Part shown: positions 47,708-55,287 of the stretch, piece by piece
Layout: each line of letters opens with the position of its first letter
Position numbering within the stretch: the first letter of the stretch is position 1
Assembly (NCBI RefSeq): GCF_001865575.2
Contig: NZ_CP017561.2
Coordinates: forward strand, 1,674,001 to 1,738,000
Length of the DNA stretch: 64,000 nucleotides
Source of the DNA: Paraburkholderia sprentiae WSM5005
Lineage (GTDB): Bacteria; Pseudomonadota; Gammaproteobacteria; Burkholderiales; Burkholderiaceae
Direction of reading: 5' to 3'
The notes under the pieces: model-generated
What the model was told of the DNA's origin: nothing
The model's input: only the letters and a program-made list of their open reading frames with translations
Database searches by the model: none
Made by a program: the position numbers and the translations under genes

Positions 47708-49642
47708 ATGGACCCCACGAAGCTCGACGGCAATGAAGGAGATTCGGCGCCTCCTGAAAACGCGGAAGAAGTCGTGAAGCCGCTCGACCTGTATCGCATG
47801 AGCATGCTGGCGTTCTGCCTCGGGATCGTGACCGGTTTTGGCGCGGTCTTGTTCAGGATGCTGATCGGCACGATCCATAATGCGGCGTTTCTCGGACGTC
47901 TTTCGCCGCTGTACGACGCGAGCCAGTTTACCCCGCCGTCGCCGTGGGGCGCGTGGGTGATTCTCGTGCCGGTAGTGGGCGGCTTGGCGGTCACGTGGCT
48001 GGTCAACAGCTTCGCACCGGAAGCGAAAGGGCATGGCGTGCCGGAAGTGATGGACGCGATCTACTTCGGGGGCGGCGTGATCCGGCCGGTGGTCGCGGTC
48101 GTCAAGTCGCTTGCATCGGCGATCGCGATCGGCACCGGTGCGGCAGTGGGCCGGGAAGGTCCGATCATCCAGATCGGTTCCGCGCTGGGCTCGACGCTGG
48201 GCCAGTGGCTGCGGATACCCGCCAGTCAGCGGATCATTCTCGTTGCGAGCGGCGCGGGGGCCGGCATCGCCTCGACGTTCAATACGCCGATTGGCGGCGT
48301 ACTGTTCGCGACCGAACTGATGATGCCGGAAATCAGCGTGGGGACCTTTCTGCCGGTTGCGCTGGCAACCGGCACCGCCACGTTCGTGGGGCGGCTATTC
48401 CTTGGCGGCGCGGCGGCTTTCCTGGTTCCCCCTCAGCTCGGCGCGCTCGATAACCATCTCGCGAGCGGGTTTACGCTGCTGCTTTACGCGCTGCTCGGGG
48501 TCGCCGCCGGCGTGGCTGCCGCCTTGCTGATACGCGCATTGCACTGGGCGGAGGACGCATTCGATCGCGTTCCGGGACGTTATGCGCGCCACACGCTAGG
48601 CATGCTGTTCGTCGGCGTAATGATGTATCTGCTGATGCGCTACGCGGGCCACTACTACGTGGAAGGCGTAGGCTACGCAACGATCCAGGCAACGCTCAAT
48701 GCACAGTTGCAAGGCGGCCTGTTCCTGCTGCTGCTCGCGCTGTGCAAGATGGCCGCGACCTCGGTGAGCCTCGGCTCCGGTTCCTCGGGCGGCGTGTTCT
48801 CGCCATCACTGTTCATCGGCGCGACGTTGGGCGCCGCGATGGCGTCCCTATTCCATCTGCTGGTGCCGGCCGCTCCGGTCAGTGTGCCGGCATTCGCGAT
48901 GGTCGGCATGGGGGCGGTGGTCGCGGGCGGCACGGGTGCCGCGATGACCGCAGTGGCGATGATCTTCGAAATGACGCGCGATTATGACATCGTGCTGCCG
49001 ATGATACTTGCGGTCGCGTTCAGCATCGGCACCCGCCGGCTCCTCTCGCGCGAGACGATCTACACGGCGAAGCTCGTCAGACGCGGTCATGTCATTCCGA
49101 ATGCGTTGCACGCCAATATGTTTCTCGTGCAAAGCGCGGCGGCGATCATGGAGGCCGACATACTGGTGCTCCGCGCGGACGTGCCGTTTCGCGATCTCCT
49201 CGACCGTATGGGCATCGCGCCGTTCCGGCACATCGTCGTCACGAAGGCGGGCATGCTGTACGGCGTGCTGCGTATCAACACGGGCCTGCGCCGCGCGGTC
49301 AGCCACGACAATCCGACGGTCACGATCGGGCAACTCGCGCATCGCAACTTCATCGTAGTGAAGCGCTCCGATGCGGCGTTCGAAGTGATCAGCGAACTCC
49401 AGCGGCGCCGAGCGGTCATGGCGGTGGTCGTCGCGGATTCTGCCGTGGACGGCGCGTTCGATGTTTTCGGCGTTATTGCGAAGGAGCATATTGCGGACGC
49501 CGTCGCGCGAAGTATCGACATTTTTCCGCGCCGGGACCGTGGGTGGATCGCGCCGTCAACGCAATCCGTGCGCGTCAACGATGCTTCGCATACCGCGCAC
49601 GGCAAGGCTTTCAAGGTGAGCGACAGTGAAGCTGAAAACTGA
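47708..49642 (+). CDS. ClC-family chloride channel/transporter with CBS domains
   Basis: 644 residues. A membrane domain with about a dozen to eighteen helices carries the ClC selectivity motifs: GTGAAVGREGPIIQIGSAL (gating Glu in GREGP), GSGSSGGVFSPSLFIGA (GxFxP), and GMGAVVAGGTGAAMTAVAMI. A cytoplasmic pair of CBS-like repeats follows (about 480-610; VLRADVPFRDLLDRMG and DAAFEVISELQRRRAVMAVV). The gating glutamate is present; whether it is a channel or a proton-coupled exchanger cannot be settled here. The ATG at 47708 follows AGGCGGG; the track extends upstream but without conservation. The C-terminus overlaps the next small gene by 17 bp. Confidence 0.92.
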   Translation: MDPTKLDGNEGDSAPPENAEEVVKPLDLYRMSMLAFCLGIVTGFGAVLFRMLIGTIHNAAFLGRLSPLYDASQFTPPSPWGAWVILVPVVGGLAVTWLVNSFAPEAKGHGVPEVMDAIYFGGGVIRPVVAVVKSLASAIAIGTGAAVGREGPIIQIGSALGSTLGQWLRIPASQRIILVASGAGAGIASTFNTPIGGVLFATELMMPEISVGTFLPVALATGTATFVGRLFLGGAAAFLVPPQLGALDNHLASGFTLLLYALLGVAAGVAAALLIRALHWAEDAFDRVPGRYARHTLGMLFVGVMMYLLMRYAGHYYVEGVGYATIQATLNAQLQGGLFLLLLALCKMAATSVSLGSGSSGGVFSPSLFIGATLGAAMASLFHLLVPAAPVSVPAFAMVGMGAVVAGGTGAAMTAVAMIFEMTRDYDIVLPMILAVAFSIGTRRLLSRETIYTAKLVRRGHVIPNALHANMFLVQSAAAIMEADILVLRADVPFRDLLDRMGIAPFRHIVVTKAGMLYGVLRINTGLRRAVSHDNPTVTIGQLAHRNFIVVKRSDAAFEVISELQRRRAVMAVVVADSAVDGAFDVFGVIAKEHIADAVARSIDIFPRRDRGWIAPSTQSVRVNDASHTAHGKAFKVSDSEAEN

Positions 49643-49880
49643 GTGGCATACGTTGCGCGAGTGGTTCAAGACGGCTGCGCACGCTGCACAGTCCGGTACC
49701 GCGCCGGAGGGCCGCTCGGCCGATGCGCTCCCCGACCCACGCGAGTGGGTGATCGTCTACCGCACCGCGCGCGGATTCTGCTGCATGTACCGGGGCGAGC
49801 CGGTCGAATTCGACGAGATGCTGGACGTGCAGATATGGTCGGAGGAAGAGGACGTGCGGCTTTGGTTCTTCGGACTTTGA
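49626..49880 (+). CDS. Small hypothetical protein overlapping the ClC gene
   Basis: 84 residues from a GTG at 49626, overlapping the ClC stop by 17 bp and preceded by AAGGTGAG. The second half (REWVIVYRTARGFCCMYRGE, MLDVQIWSEEEDVRLWFFGL) looks like a folded beta-rich domain. No signal peptide or membrane helix. No family recognised; the close overlap suggests co-translation with the channel. Confidence 0.55.
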   Translation: MKLKTEWHTLREWFKTAAHAAQSGTAPEGRSADALPDPREWVIVYRTARGFCCMYRGEPVEFDEMLDVQIWSEEEDVRLWFFGL

Positions 49881-50011
49881 ACCGCTCCGCGCGTCGTGCG
49901 CTGCGCAGTTAGCGGTACGCGCGTCCACGGCCGCACTAATTTCGGTACCATACGGCGTTATTTTCAGTCCCTCGTCTTTACCGAAAACTGCGCTCTCACG
50001 TGCGTGCAACC

Positions 50012-50893
50012 ATGCCTATCATCAGCGAGCTGTTCGTCTATCCGATCAAATCCTGCGCCGGCATCGCGCTTGGCGAGGCGCGCCTGCTGGCGACCGGCCT
50101 CGAATACGACCGCAACTGGATGATCGTCGATCCTGAAGGCGCGATGTTCACGCAGCGCGCGTATCCGCGCATGGCCTTGATCAAGGCCGAAATCGGCGAG
50201 CACGATCTGATCGTGAGCGCGCCGGGCATGCGCGAGCTGCGCACACCGCTCGATGTCGCGCGGCTCGCGGCTGCCCCAAAGATCGACACCGCGGTGTGGC
50301 GCGACGCGGCCTACGGGCTCGACACCGGCGCGGAAACGGCGGCCTGGTTCACGGAGTTCCTCGGTCTGCCCGCGCGCCTGCTGCGTTTCGATCCCGAGCG
50401 CGAACGCATCGTCGATCGCGACTATACGGACAGCACCGGCGGCGCCACGACCTTTTTTGCCGATGGCTTTCCGCTGCTGGTGGTCGGCCAGGCTTCGCTC
50501 GACGATCTGAACGCGCGCCTGAACGGTAAAGGCGCGCCGTCGATCGGGATCGATCGCTTTCGGCCCAACATCGTGCTCAGCGGCCTCGATGCGTATGAAG
50601 AGGACTATGTGGAGACGCTCGCCGTCGACGCCAATGCGGACTCGAGCGCGCGCGTCGAGTTGCGTCTGGTCAAGCTGTGCTCGCGCTGCCCGATGCCGAC
50701 CATCGATCAGGCGCGCGGCGCACCCGATCCCGATTGGCCGAACGAGCCGACCGACACGATGCTCGGCTACCGCGTGAGCGAACGCTTCGACGGCGCGGTC
50801 ACGTTCGGCAACAACGCGCTGGTCGCGAGCGGGGCGGGGGCCTGGCTGCGGATCGGGCAGCAAATCGATGCGGAACTGGGGTTCGGCGACTGA
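50012..50893 (+). CDS. MOSC-domain protein (YcbX/mARC-like)
   Basis: 293 residues: an N-terminal MOSC_N beta-barrel (MPIISELFVYPIKSCAGIAL, RNWMIVDPEGAMFTQR) and a C-terminal MOSC domain with FRPNIVLSGLDAYEED and LVKLCSRCPMPTIDQARG, where the Cys pair is the region that in YcbX/mARC enzymes ligates molybdenum cofactor. These enzymes reduce N-hydroxylated compounds. It has no C-terminal ferredoxin, so a separate electron donor is needed. Its place next to molybdenum-dependent nitrate assimilation genes is suggestive but it is convergent with cobA and separately transcribed. Confidence 0.85.
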   Translation: MPIISELFVYPIKSCAGIALGEARLLATGLEYDRNWMIVDPEGAMFTQRAYPRMALIKAEIGEHDLIVSAPGMRELRTPLDVARLAAAPKIDTAVWRDAAYGLDTGAETAAWFTEFLGLPARLLRFDPERERIVDRDYTDSTGGATTFFADGFPLLVVGQASLDDLNARLNGKGAPSIGIDRFRPNIVLSGLDAYEEDYVETLAVDANADSSARVELRLVKLCSRCPMPTIDQARGAPDPDWPNEPTDTMLGYRVSERFDGAVTFGNNALVASGAGAWLRIGQQIDAELGFGD

Positions 50894-50898
50894 GCCTG

Positions 50899-51699
50899 TC
50901 AGGCCGCCCGCACAACGGATAACGCGGGCAGCATCTTCCCACCTTGTTCGCCGCGGCGTTCCCGCTCCCAGCATGGCGCTTCGGCGCTCTCGCCGACAGC
51001 GTCTCCCACCAGAATCACCGCGGGACTGCCGAAGCCCGCGCCGAGCGCATCGGCGGCGAGCCGGTCGAGCCGCGTCAACAGGCGCCGCTCGTCGATGCCG
51101 CCCGCCCATTGCACGACCGCGGCCGGCGTGTCCGCCGGCAGATGCGCGAGCAACGCGGCGGCGATGCCGTCGATACGCCGCATTCCCATATAGATCGCGA
51201 GCGTCGTGCGCGTCGCGGCGAGCGCGGCCCAGTCCGGCTCGCCGTGATCTTCGGTGTGGGCGGTGACGAAGCTCACGCCGTGGCAATGCCGCCGATGCGT
51301 GAGCGACACGCCTAGGGCCGCCGCAGCGGCGAAGCCCGACGAGATGCCGTTGACGATCTCGACCGCGAGGCCTGCGTCGCGCAGCACCGCGAGTTCCTCG
51401 CCCGCGCGGCCGAACAGCAGCGCGTCGCCGCCTTTGACGCGCACCACGTGCAGACCCTTGAGCGCATAGCGGCGCATCAGTCGCTCGATGAACGCCTGCG
51501 GCGTCGAGCGGCAGCCACCGCGTTTGCCGACGCGAATCACGCGCGCCTGCGGCGCGAGCGTGACGATGTCCGGATTCGCGAGGTCGTCGAGCAGCACGAC
51601 GTCGGCCGCCGCGAGCGCCTTGACGGCCTTCAGGGTCAGCAAGTCGAGCTCGCCTGGGCCCGCGCTCAGCAGCGTGACCTTGCCGGTGTCGGTGTTCAT
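50899..51699 (-). CDS. cobA: Uroporphyrinogen-III C-methyltransferase (SUMT)
   Basis: Methylates uroporphyrinogen III to precorrin-2 on the way to siroheme, the cofactor of NirB encoded divergently. 266 residues: LLSAGPGELDLLTLKAVKAL, VVLLDDLANPDIV, RVKGGDALLFGRAGEEL (GGDP-like loop), NGISSGFAAAAALGVSLTHR and TLAIYMGM. It lacks the CysG oxidase/chelatase part. The start at 51699 has AAGG twelve to nine bases upstream. The upstream leader carries a hexaloop hairpin and a terminator hairpin and a -24/-12 promoter, mirroring those of nirB. Confidence 0.94.
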   Translation of the reverse strand: MNTDTGKVTLLSAGPGELDLLTLKAVKALAAADVVLLDDLANPDIVTLAPQARVIRVGKRGGCRSTPQAFIERLMRRYALKGLHVVRVKGGDALLFGRAGEELAVLRDAGLAVEIVNGISSGFAAAAALGVSLTHRRHCHGVSFVTAHTEDHGEPDWAALAATRTTLAIYMGMRRIDGIAAALLAHLPADTPAAVVQWAGGIDERRLLTRLDRLAADALGAGFGSPAVILVGDAVGESAEAPCWERERRGEQGGKMLPALSVVRAA

Positions 51700-51730
51700 C
51701 TTCATGTCCTTGTGCCGTTTGTTTCTCGTG

Positions 51731-51781
51731 GCTCGAAACGAAAACGGCGTCCGCTCGTGGAGATCACGAGGGGACGCCGTT
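51731..51781 (-). terminator. Leader terminator/attenuator hairpin upstream of cobA
   Basis: On the minus strand AACGGCGTCC pairs with GGACGCCGTT, with an inner CTCGTG/CACGAG stem; a T-rich run (GTTTTCGTTTC) follows. It lies between the promoter at 51860 and the cobA start, so it should stop transcription unless antiterminated. The same AACGGCGTCCC stem is used in the nirB leader. Confidence 0.75.
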
Positions 51782-51820
51782 GTCCGTTGCATTGCCTGTT
51801 GCCGGGTTGAGTCTGCGCAC

Positions 51821-51838
51821 CGCGGCCACGTTGCCGCG
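51821..51838 (-). promoter_or_regulatory. Hexaloop hairpin in the cobA leader (ANTAR-type target)
   Basis: Minus strand: CGCGGC-AACGTG-GCCGCG, a perfect 6-bp stem with a six-base loop having A at position 1 and G at position 4, the rule known for RNA targets of ANTAR antiterminators such as NasR and NasT. It precedes the terminator hairpin, as in nas leaders. Confidence 0.65.
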
Positions 51839-51859
51839 ATGACGTTGCGCAGGGTCAAC

Positions 51860-51874
51860 GCAAGGACCGGGCCA
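51860..51874 (-). promoter_or_regulatory. Sigma-54 (-24/-12) promoter of cobA
   Basis: Minus strand TGGCCCGGTCCTTGC: GG and GC elements ten bases apart, one mismatch to TGGCAC-N5-TTGC. The expected start is near 51848. Confidence 0.7.
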
Positions 51875-51986
51875 TCGACCGGATCAAGGCGCGCAAGTCC
51901 TTGCCGCGCGCTGCGATTCACGCGGAAAACGTGATGTCGATGGCGCGCGCGTGCGCAGTCGTTTCGCACGTCCGCAGTGCTGCGTC

Positions 51987-52001
51987 GCACCATCGCTGTG
52001 C
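51987..52001. promoter_or_regulatory. NtrC-like binding site
   Basis: GCACC-ATCGC-TGTGC, one mismatch to the palindrome GCACC-N5-GGTGC, located between the two divergent sigma-54 promoters at enhancer distance. A weaker candidate (GCTCC-GACAC-CGTGC) lies at 52036-52050. Confidence 0.55.
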
Positions 52002-52102
52002 TTTGCCGCATCAAAACGCGTCGCGCGCGGGGTGCGCTCCGACACCGTGCGATATGCCGCGAATCCCCGCCACACCGCGCTCGGCGGCGCATTGATTCAA
52101 CT

Positions 52103-52117
52103 TGGCACGGCCTTTGC
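52103..52117 (+). promoter_or_regulatory. Sigma-54 (-24/-12) promoter of nirB operon
   Basis: TGGCACGGCCTTTGC is a perfect match to TGGCAC-N5-TTGC, with GG and GC ten bases apart. Expected start is near 52129, giving a leader of about 165 nt. Confidence 0.85.
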
Positions 52118-52132
52118 AACAAGCGTTGCCAT

Positions 52133-52150
52133 CGGACCAACGTCGGTTCG
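52133..52150 (+). promoter_or_regulatory. Hexaloop hairpin in the nirB leader (ANTAR-type target)
   Basis: CGGACC-AACGTC-GGTTCG: six-base-pair stem (one G-U) and a six-base loop with A1 and G4. The loop is nearly identical to that in the cobA leader. Confidence 0.7.
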
Positions 52151-52197
52151 CCGCGCCTGCAGCACCACTGCACGCGCTCCGCAGCACCGAATAGGAC

Positions 52198-52254
52198 AAC
52201 GGCGTCCCCCGGATTCAGCCCTCGGCTGGGTTCGCGGGACGCCGTTTTTATTTT
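52198..52254 (+). terminator. Leader terminator/attenuator hairpin upstream of nirB
   Basis: AACGGCGTCCC (52198-52208) pairs perfectly with GGGACGCCGTT (52236-52246), an inner CAGCC/GGCTG stem tops it, and TTTTTATTTTC follows. It lies inside the leader, 40 bp before the nirB start, so it acts before the gene, as an attenuator. Confidence 0.8.
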
Positions 52255-52293
52255 CGCAACCGCTTTCGCCAGACACCAGAGGACAGCGCGCTC

Positions 52294-54834
52294 ATGAAAA
52301 TCATCGTTATCGGCCACGGGATGGTCGGCCACAAACTGGTCGAATGCCTGGCGCAACAGGCCGCGCACGATCTCGACATCACGGTGCTGTGCGAAGAATC
52401 GCGACCGGCCTACGATCGCGTGCATCTGTCCGAGTTCTTCGCCGGCAAGAGCGCCGATGACCTGTCGCTCGTCGAGCCTGGCTTTTTCGAGCGCCACGGC
52501 GTGCAGCTGAAGCTGAACGCGCGGGCTGTCACGGTGGACCGCGACGCGCGCACGGTGACGGTCTCGAACGGCGAAACGCTGCCGTACGACCGCCTCGTGT
52601 TCGCGACCGGCTCCTATCCGTTCGTGCCGCCGGTGCAGGGCCGGGAGCGCGGCGACTGCTTCGTGTATCGAACCATCGACGATCTCGAAGCGATGCGCGA
52701 ATGCGGCGCTCGCTCGAAAACGGGCACGGTCGTCGGCGGCGGCCTGCTCGGTCTGGAATGCGCGAAGGCGCTGCGCGACATGGGCCTGCAAACGCACGTG
52801 GTCGAATTCGCTCCGCGCCTGATGGCGGTGCAGGTGGACGACGGTGGCGGCCGCGTATTGCGCAGCCGCATCGAAGAACTCGGCGTCACGGTGCACACGC
52901 ACAAGAACACGACGGCGATCGTCGACGGTGAAGCGGGCACGCACCGTATGCAGTTCGCCGACGGCAGCCATCTCGACACCGACATGATCGTGTTCTCCGC
53001 GGGCATTCGTCCGCGCGACGATCTCGCGCGCGCATGCGGCCTCGAACTCGGCGCGCGCGGCGGCATCGCCATCGACGACGCGTGTCGCACCAGCGATCCG
53101 CACATCTACGCGATCGGCGAGTGCGCGCTCTGGCACGGCCAGCTGTTCGGCCTCGTCGCGCCCGGCTACGAGATGGCGCGCGTCGTCGCGAAGCAGTTGC
53201 TCGGCGACACGGCCGAATTCGCGGGCGCCGACATGAGCACCAAGCTCAAGCTGATGGGCGTCGACGTCGCCAGCATCGGCGACGCGCACGGCACTACGCC
53301 GGGCAGCCGCACCTATCAGTTCAGCGACGAACGCAAGCAGGTCTACAAGAAGCTCGTCGTGTCCGACTGCGGCAAGCACCTGCTCGGCGGCGTGATGGTC
53401 GGCGACGCGAGCGAATACGGCACGCTGCTGCAGATGATGCTGAACCGCATCGAGCTGCCTGAGTCCCCCGAATTCCTGATCCTGCCGCAAGCGGACGGCA
53501 ACGCGAAACCGGCGCTCGGCGTCGAGGCATTGCCCGCGGCCGCGCAGATCTGTTCATGCAACAACGTGTCGAAGGGCGCGCTGTGCGCGGCCGTCTGCTC
53601 GGGCGCGACCGACATCGGCGCATTGAAGAGCGCGACCGGCGCGGGCACGTCGTGCGGCGGCTGCGTGCCGCTCGTCACGCAGGTGATGAAGGCCGAGATG
53701 AAGAAGCAGGGTCTCGCGGTGAACAATCACCTCTGCGAGCACTTCCCGTATTCGCGCCAGGAGCTGTATCACCTCGTGCGCGTCGAGGGACTGCGCAGTT
53801 TCAACGCGCTGCTCGCGAAGCACGGCCGCGGACTCGGTTGCGATATCTGCAAGCCGGCGGTCGCGAGCATTCTCGCGTCGTGCTGGAACGAATTCGTGCT
53901 GAAGAAGGAGCACGCGTCGCTGCAGGACACCAACGACTACTACCTCGCGAACATCCAGCGCGACGGTACCTATTCGGTCGTGCCGCGCATGCCTGGCGGC
54001 GAAGTGACGCCCGATGGCTTGATCGCGGTCGCGCAGGTCGCAAAGAAATACGGCCTCTACACCAAGATCACCGGCGGTCAGCGGGTCGATCTGTTCGGCG
54101 CGCGCGTCGAGCAATTGCCGCTGATCTGGGAAGAGCTGATCGCGGCCGGCTTCGAATCGGGGCACGCGTATGGCAAATCGCTGCGCACCGTGAAGTCGTG
54201 CGTCGGCTCGACGTGGTGCCGCTACGGCGTCGGCGATTCGGTCGGTCTCGCGGTCGAACTCGAGAATCGCTACAAGGGGCTGCGCACGCCGCACAAGATC
54301 AAGTTCGGTGTGTCGGGCTGCACCCGCGAATGCGCGGAAGCGCAGGGCAAGGACGTCGGGGTGATCGCGACCGAGAAGGGCTGGAATCTCTATGTATGCG
54401 GCAACGGCGGCATGAAGCCGCGTCACGCGGAACTGCTCGCCGCGGACCTCGATAAGGCGACGCTCGTGCGCTACATCGACCGCTTCCTGATGTTCTACGT
54501 GCGCACCGCCGATCGCCTGCAACGCACCAGCGTGTGGCGCGACAACCTCGAAGGCGGGCTCGCTTATCTGATCGACGTGATCGTCGACGATCGCCTCGGC
54601 GTCGCTGCGGAACTCGAATCGGAGATGCAGCACGTGGTCGCCACCTACGAGTGCGAATGGAAGAAGGCCGTCACCGATCCCGAGACGCGCAAGCGCTTCC
54701 GCCATTTCGTCAACAGCGGCGAGTCCGACGGCAACGTCGCGTTCGTCGAGGAGCGCGGACAGATCCGGCCGGCTACGCCGGACGAGCGGCAGGTGCAGCG
54801 CATCGCGATTCCAGTCGTCGTCGAGACGGTTTGA
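52294..54834 (+). CDS. nirB: Assimilatory nitrite reductase (NAD(P)H), large subunit
   Basis: Reduces nitrite to ammonium in the cytoplasm. 846 residues in the standard order: FAD and NAD(P)H domains (IIVIGHGMVGHKLVE; VVGGGLLGLECAKAL), a BFD-like [2Fe-2S] domain starting at Cys420 (CSCNNVSKGALC ... SCGGC), a ferredoxin half-domain, and the siroheme/[4Fe-4S] domain with Cys636, Cys642 (CVGSTWC) and Cys676, Cys680 (CTREC). Length and Cys positions agree with enteric NirB. It is first in the operon nirB-nirD-nasA behind a sigma-54 promoter and leader attenuator. Confidence 0.97.
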   Translation: MKIIVIGHGMVGHKLVECLAQQAAHDLDITVLCEESRPAYDRVHLSEFFAGKSADDLSLVEPGFFERHGVQLKLNARAVTVDRDARTVTVSNGETLPYDRLVFATGSYPFVPPVQGRERGDCFVYRTIDDLEAMRECGARSKTGTVVGGGLLGLECAKALRDMGLQTHVVEFAPRLMAVQVDDGGGRVLRSRIEELGVTVHTHKNTTAIVDGEAGTHRMQFADGSHLDTDMIVFSAGIRPRDDLARACGLELGARGGIAIDDACRTSDPHIYAIGECALWHGQLFGLVAPGYEMARVVAKQLLGDTAEFAGADMSTKLKLMGVDVASIGDAHGTTPGSRTYQFSDERKQVYKKLVVSDCGKHLLGGVMVGDASEYGTLLQMMLNRIELPESPEFLILPQADGNAKPALGVEALPAAAQICSCNNVSKGALCAAVCSGATDIGALKSATGAGTSCGGCVPLVTQVMKAEMKKQGLAVNNHLCEHFPYSRQELYHLVRVEGLRSFNALLAKHGRGLGCDICKPAVASILASCWNEFVLKKEHASLQDTNDYYLANIQRDGTYSVVPRMPGGEVTPDGLIAVAQVAKKYGLYTKITGGQRVDLFGARVEQLPLIWEELIAAGFESGHAYGKSLRTVKSCVGSTWCRYGVGDSVGLAVELENRYKGLRTPHKIKFGVSGCTRECAEAQGKDVGVIATEKGWNLYVCGNGGMKPRHAELLAADLDKATLVRYIDRFLMFYVRTADRLQRTSVWRDNLEGGLAYLIDVIVDDRLGVAAELESEMQHVVATYECEWKKAVTDPETRKRFRHFVNSGESDGNVAFVEERGQIRPATPDERQVQRIAIPVVVETV

Positions 54835-54872
54835 TCTCGGCCAATCCCAGCTTACCCATCAAGGAGCCCGTC

Positions 54873-55238
54873 ATGAAGAACGAACACTTGCCCCGCGCCT
54901 GGACCCCGATCTGCGCGCTCGACGATATCGTGCCGAACACCGGCGTTTGCGCGCTCGTGAACGGCGAACAGGTGGCGGTATTTCACGTGGACGGCGGCGC
55001 AACAGAGGCGCCGGCCGCGCCCGCCGTCTACGCGATCGAAAACTTCGATCCGGGTTCGCACGCGGCGGTACTGTCGCGCGGGCTCGTCGGCAGTCTTGGC
55101 GAACGCATCGTGGTCGCCTCGCCGATCTACAAGCACCACTTCGATCTGCGCACCGGCGAATGCCTCGAAACGCCGTCGTATTCGGTCAGCGCATTTGCCA
55201 CGCGGGTCGAAAACGGCCAGGTGTGGGTCGCGGTTTGA
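54873..55238 (+). CDS. nirD: Nitrite reductase small subunit
   Basis: 121 residues with a Rieske-like fold lacking the cluster ligands, as normal for NirD: WTPICALDDIVPNTGVCALV, AVYAIENFDPGSHAAVL, VASPIYKHHFDLRTGECLE. It partners NirB. AAGGAG lies nine to fourteen bases before the ATG, 38 bp after nirB. The next gene starts 49 bp downstream. Confidence 0.95.
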   Translation: MKNEHLPRAWTPICALDDIVPNTGVCALVNGEQVAVFHVDGGATEAPAAPAVYAIENFDPGSHAAVLSRGLVGSLGERIVVASPIYKHHFDLRTGECLETPSYSVSAFATRVENGQVWVAV

Positions 55239-55287
55239 TGTAGTGGCCTTTGTCCATCGTTCCGATTTCCAACCAGATCATTCGCGC

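Noticed and set aside
52151..52180. Second ANTAR-type hairpin in the nirB leader
   Set aside because: The hairpin there has a five-base loop (CACCA) that does not follow the A1/G4 rule.
51700..53490. Minus-strand extension of cobA to a very long frame through nirB
   Set aside because: It would run through both leader hairpins and the nirB gene; the family N-terminus and ribosome site start cobA at 51699.
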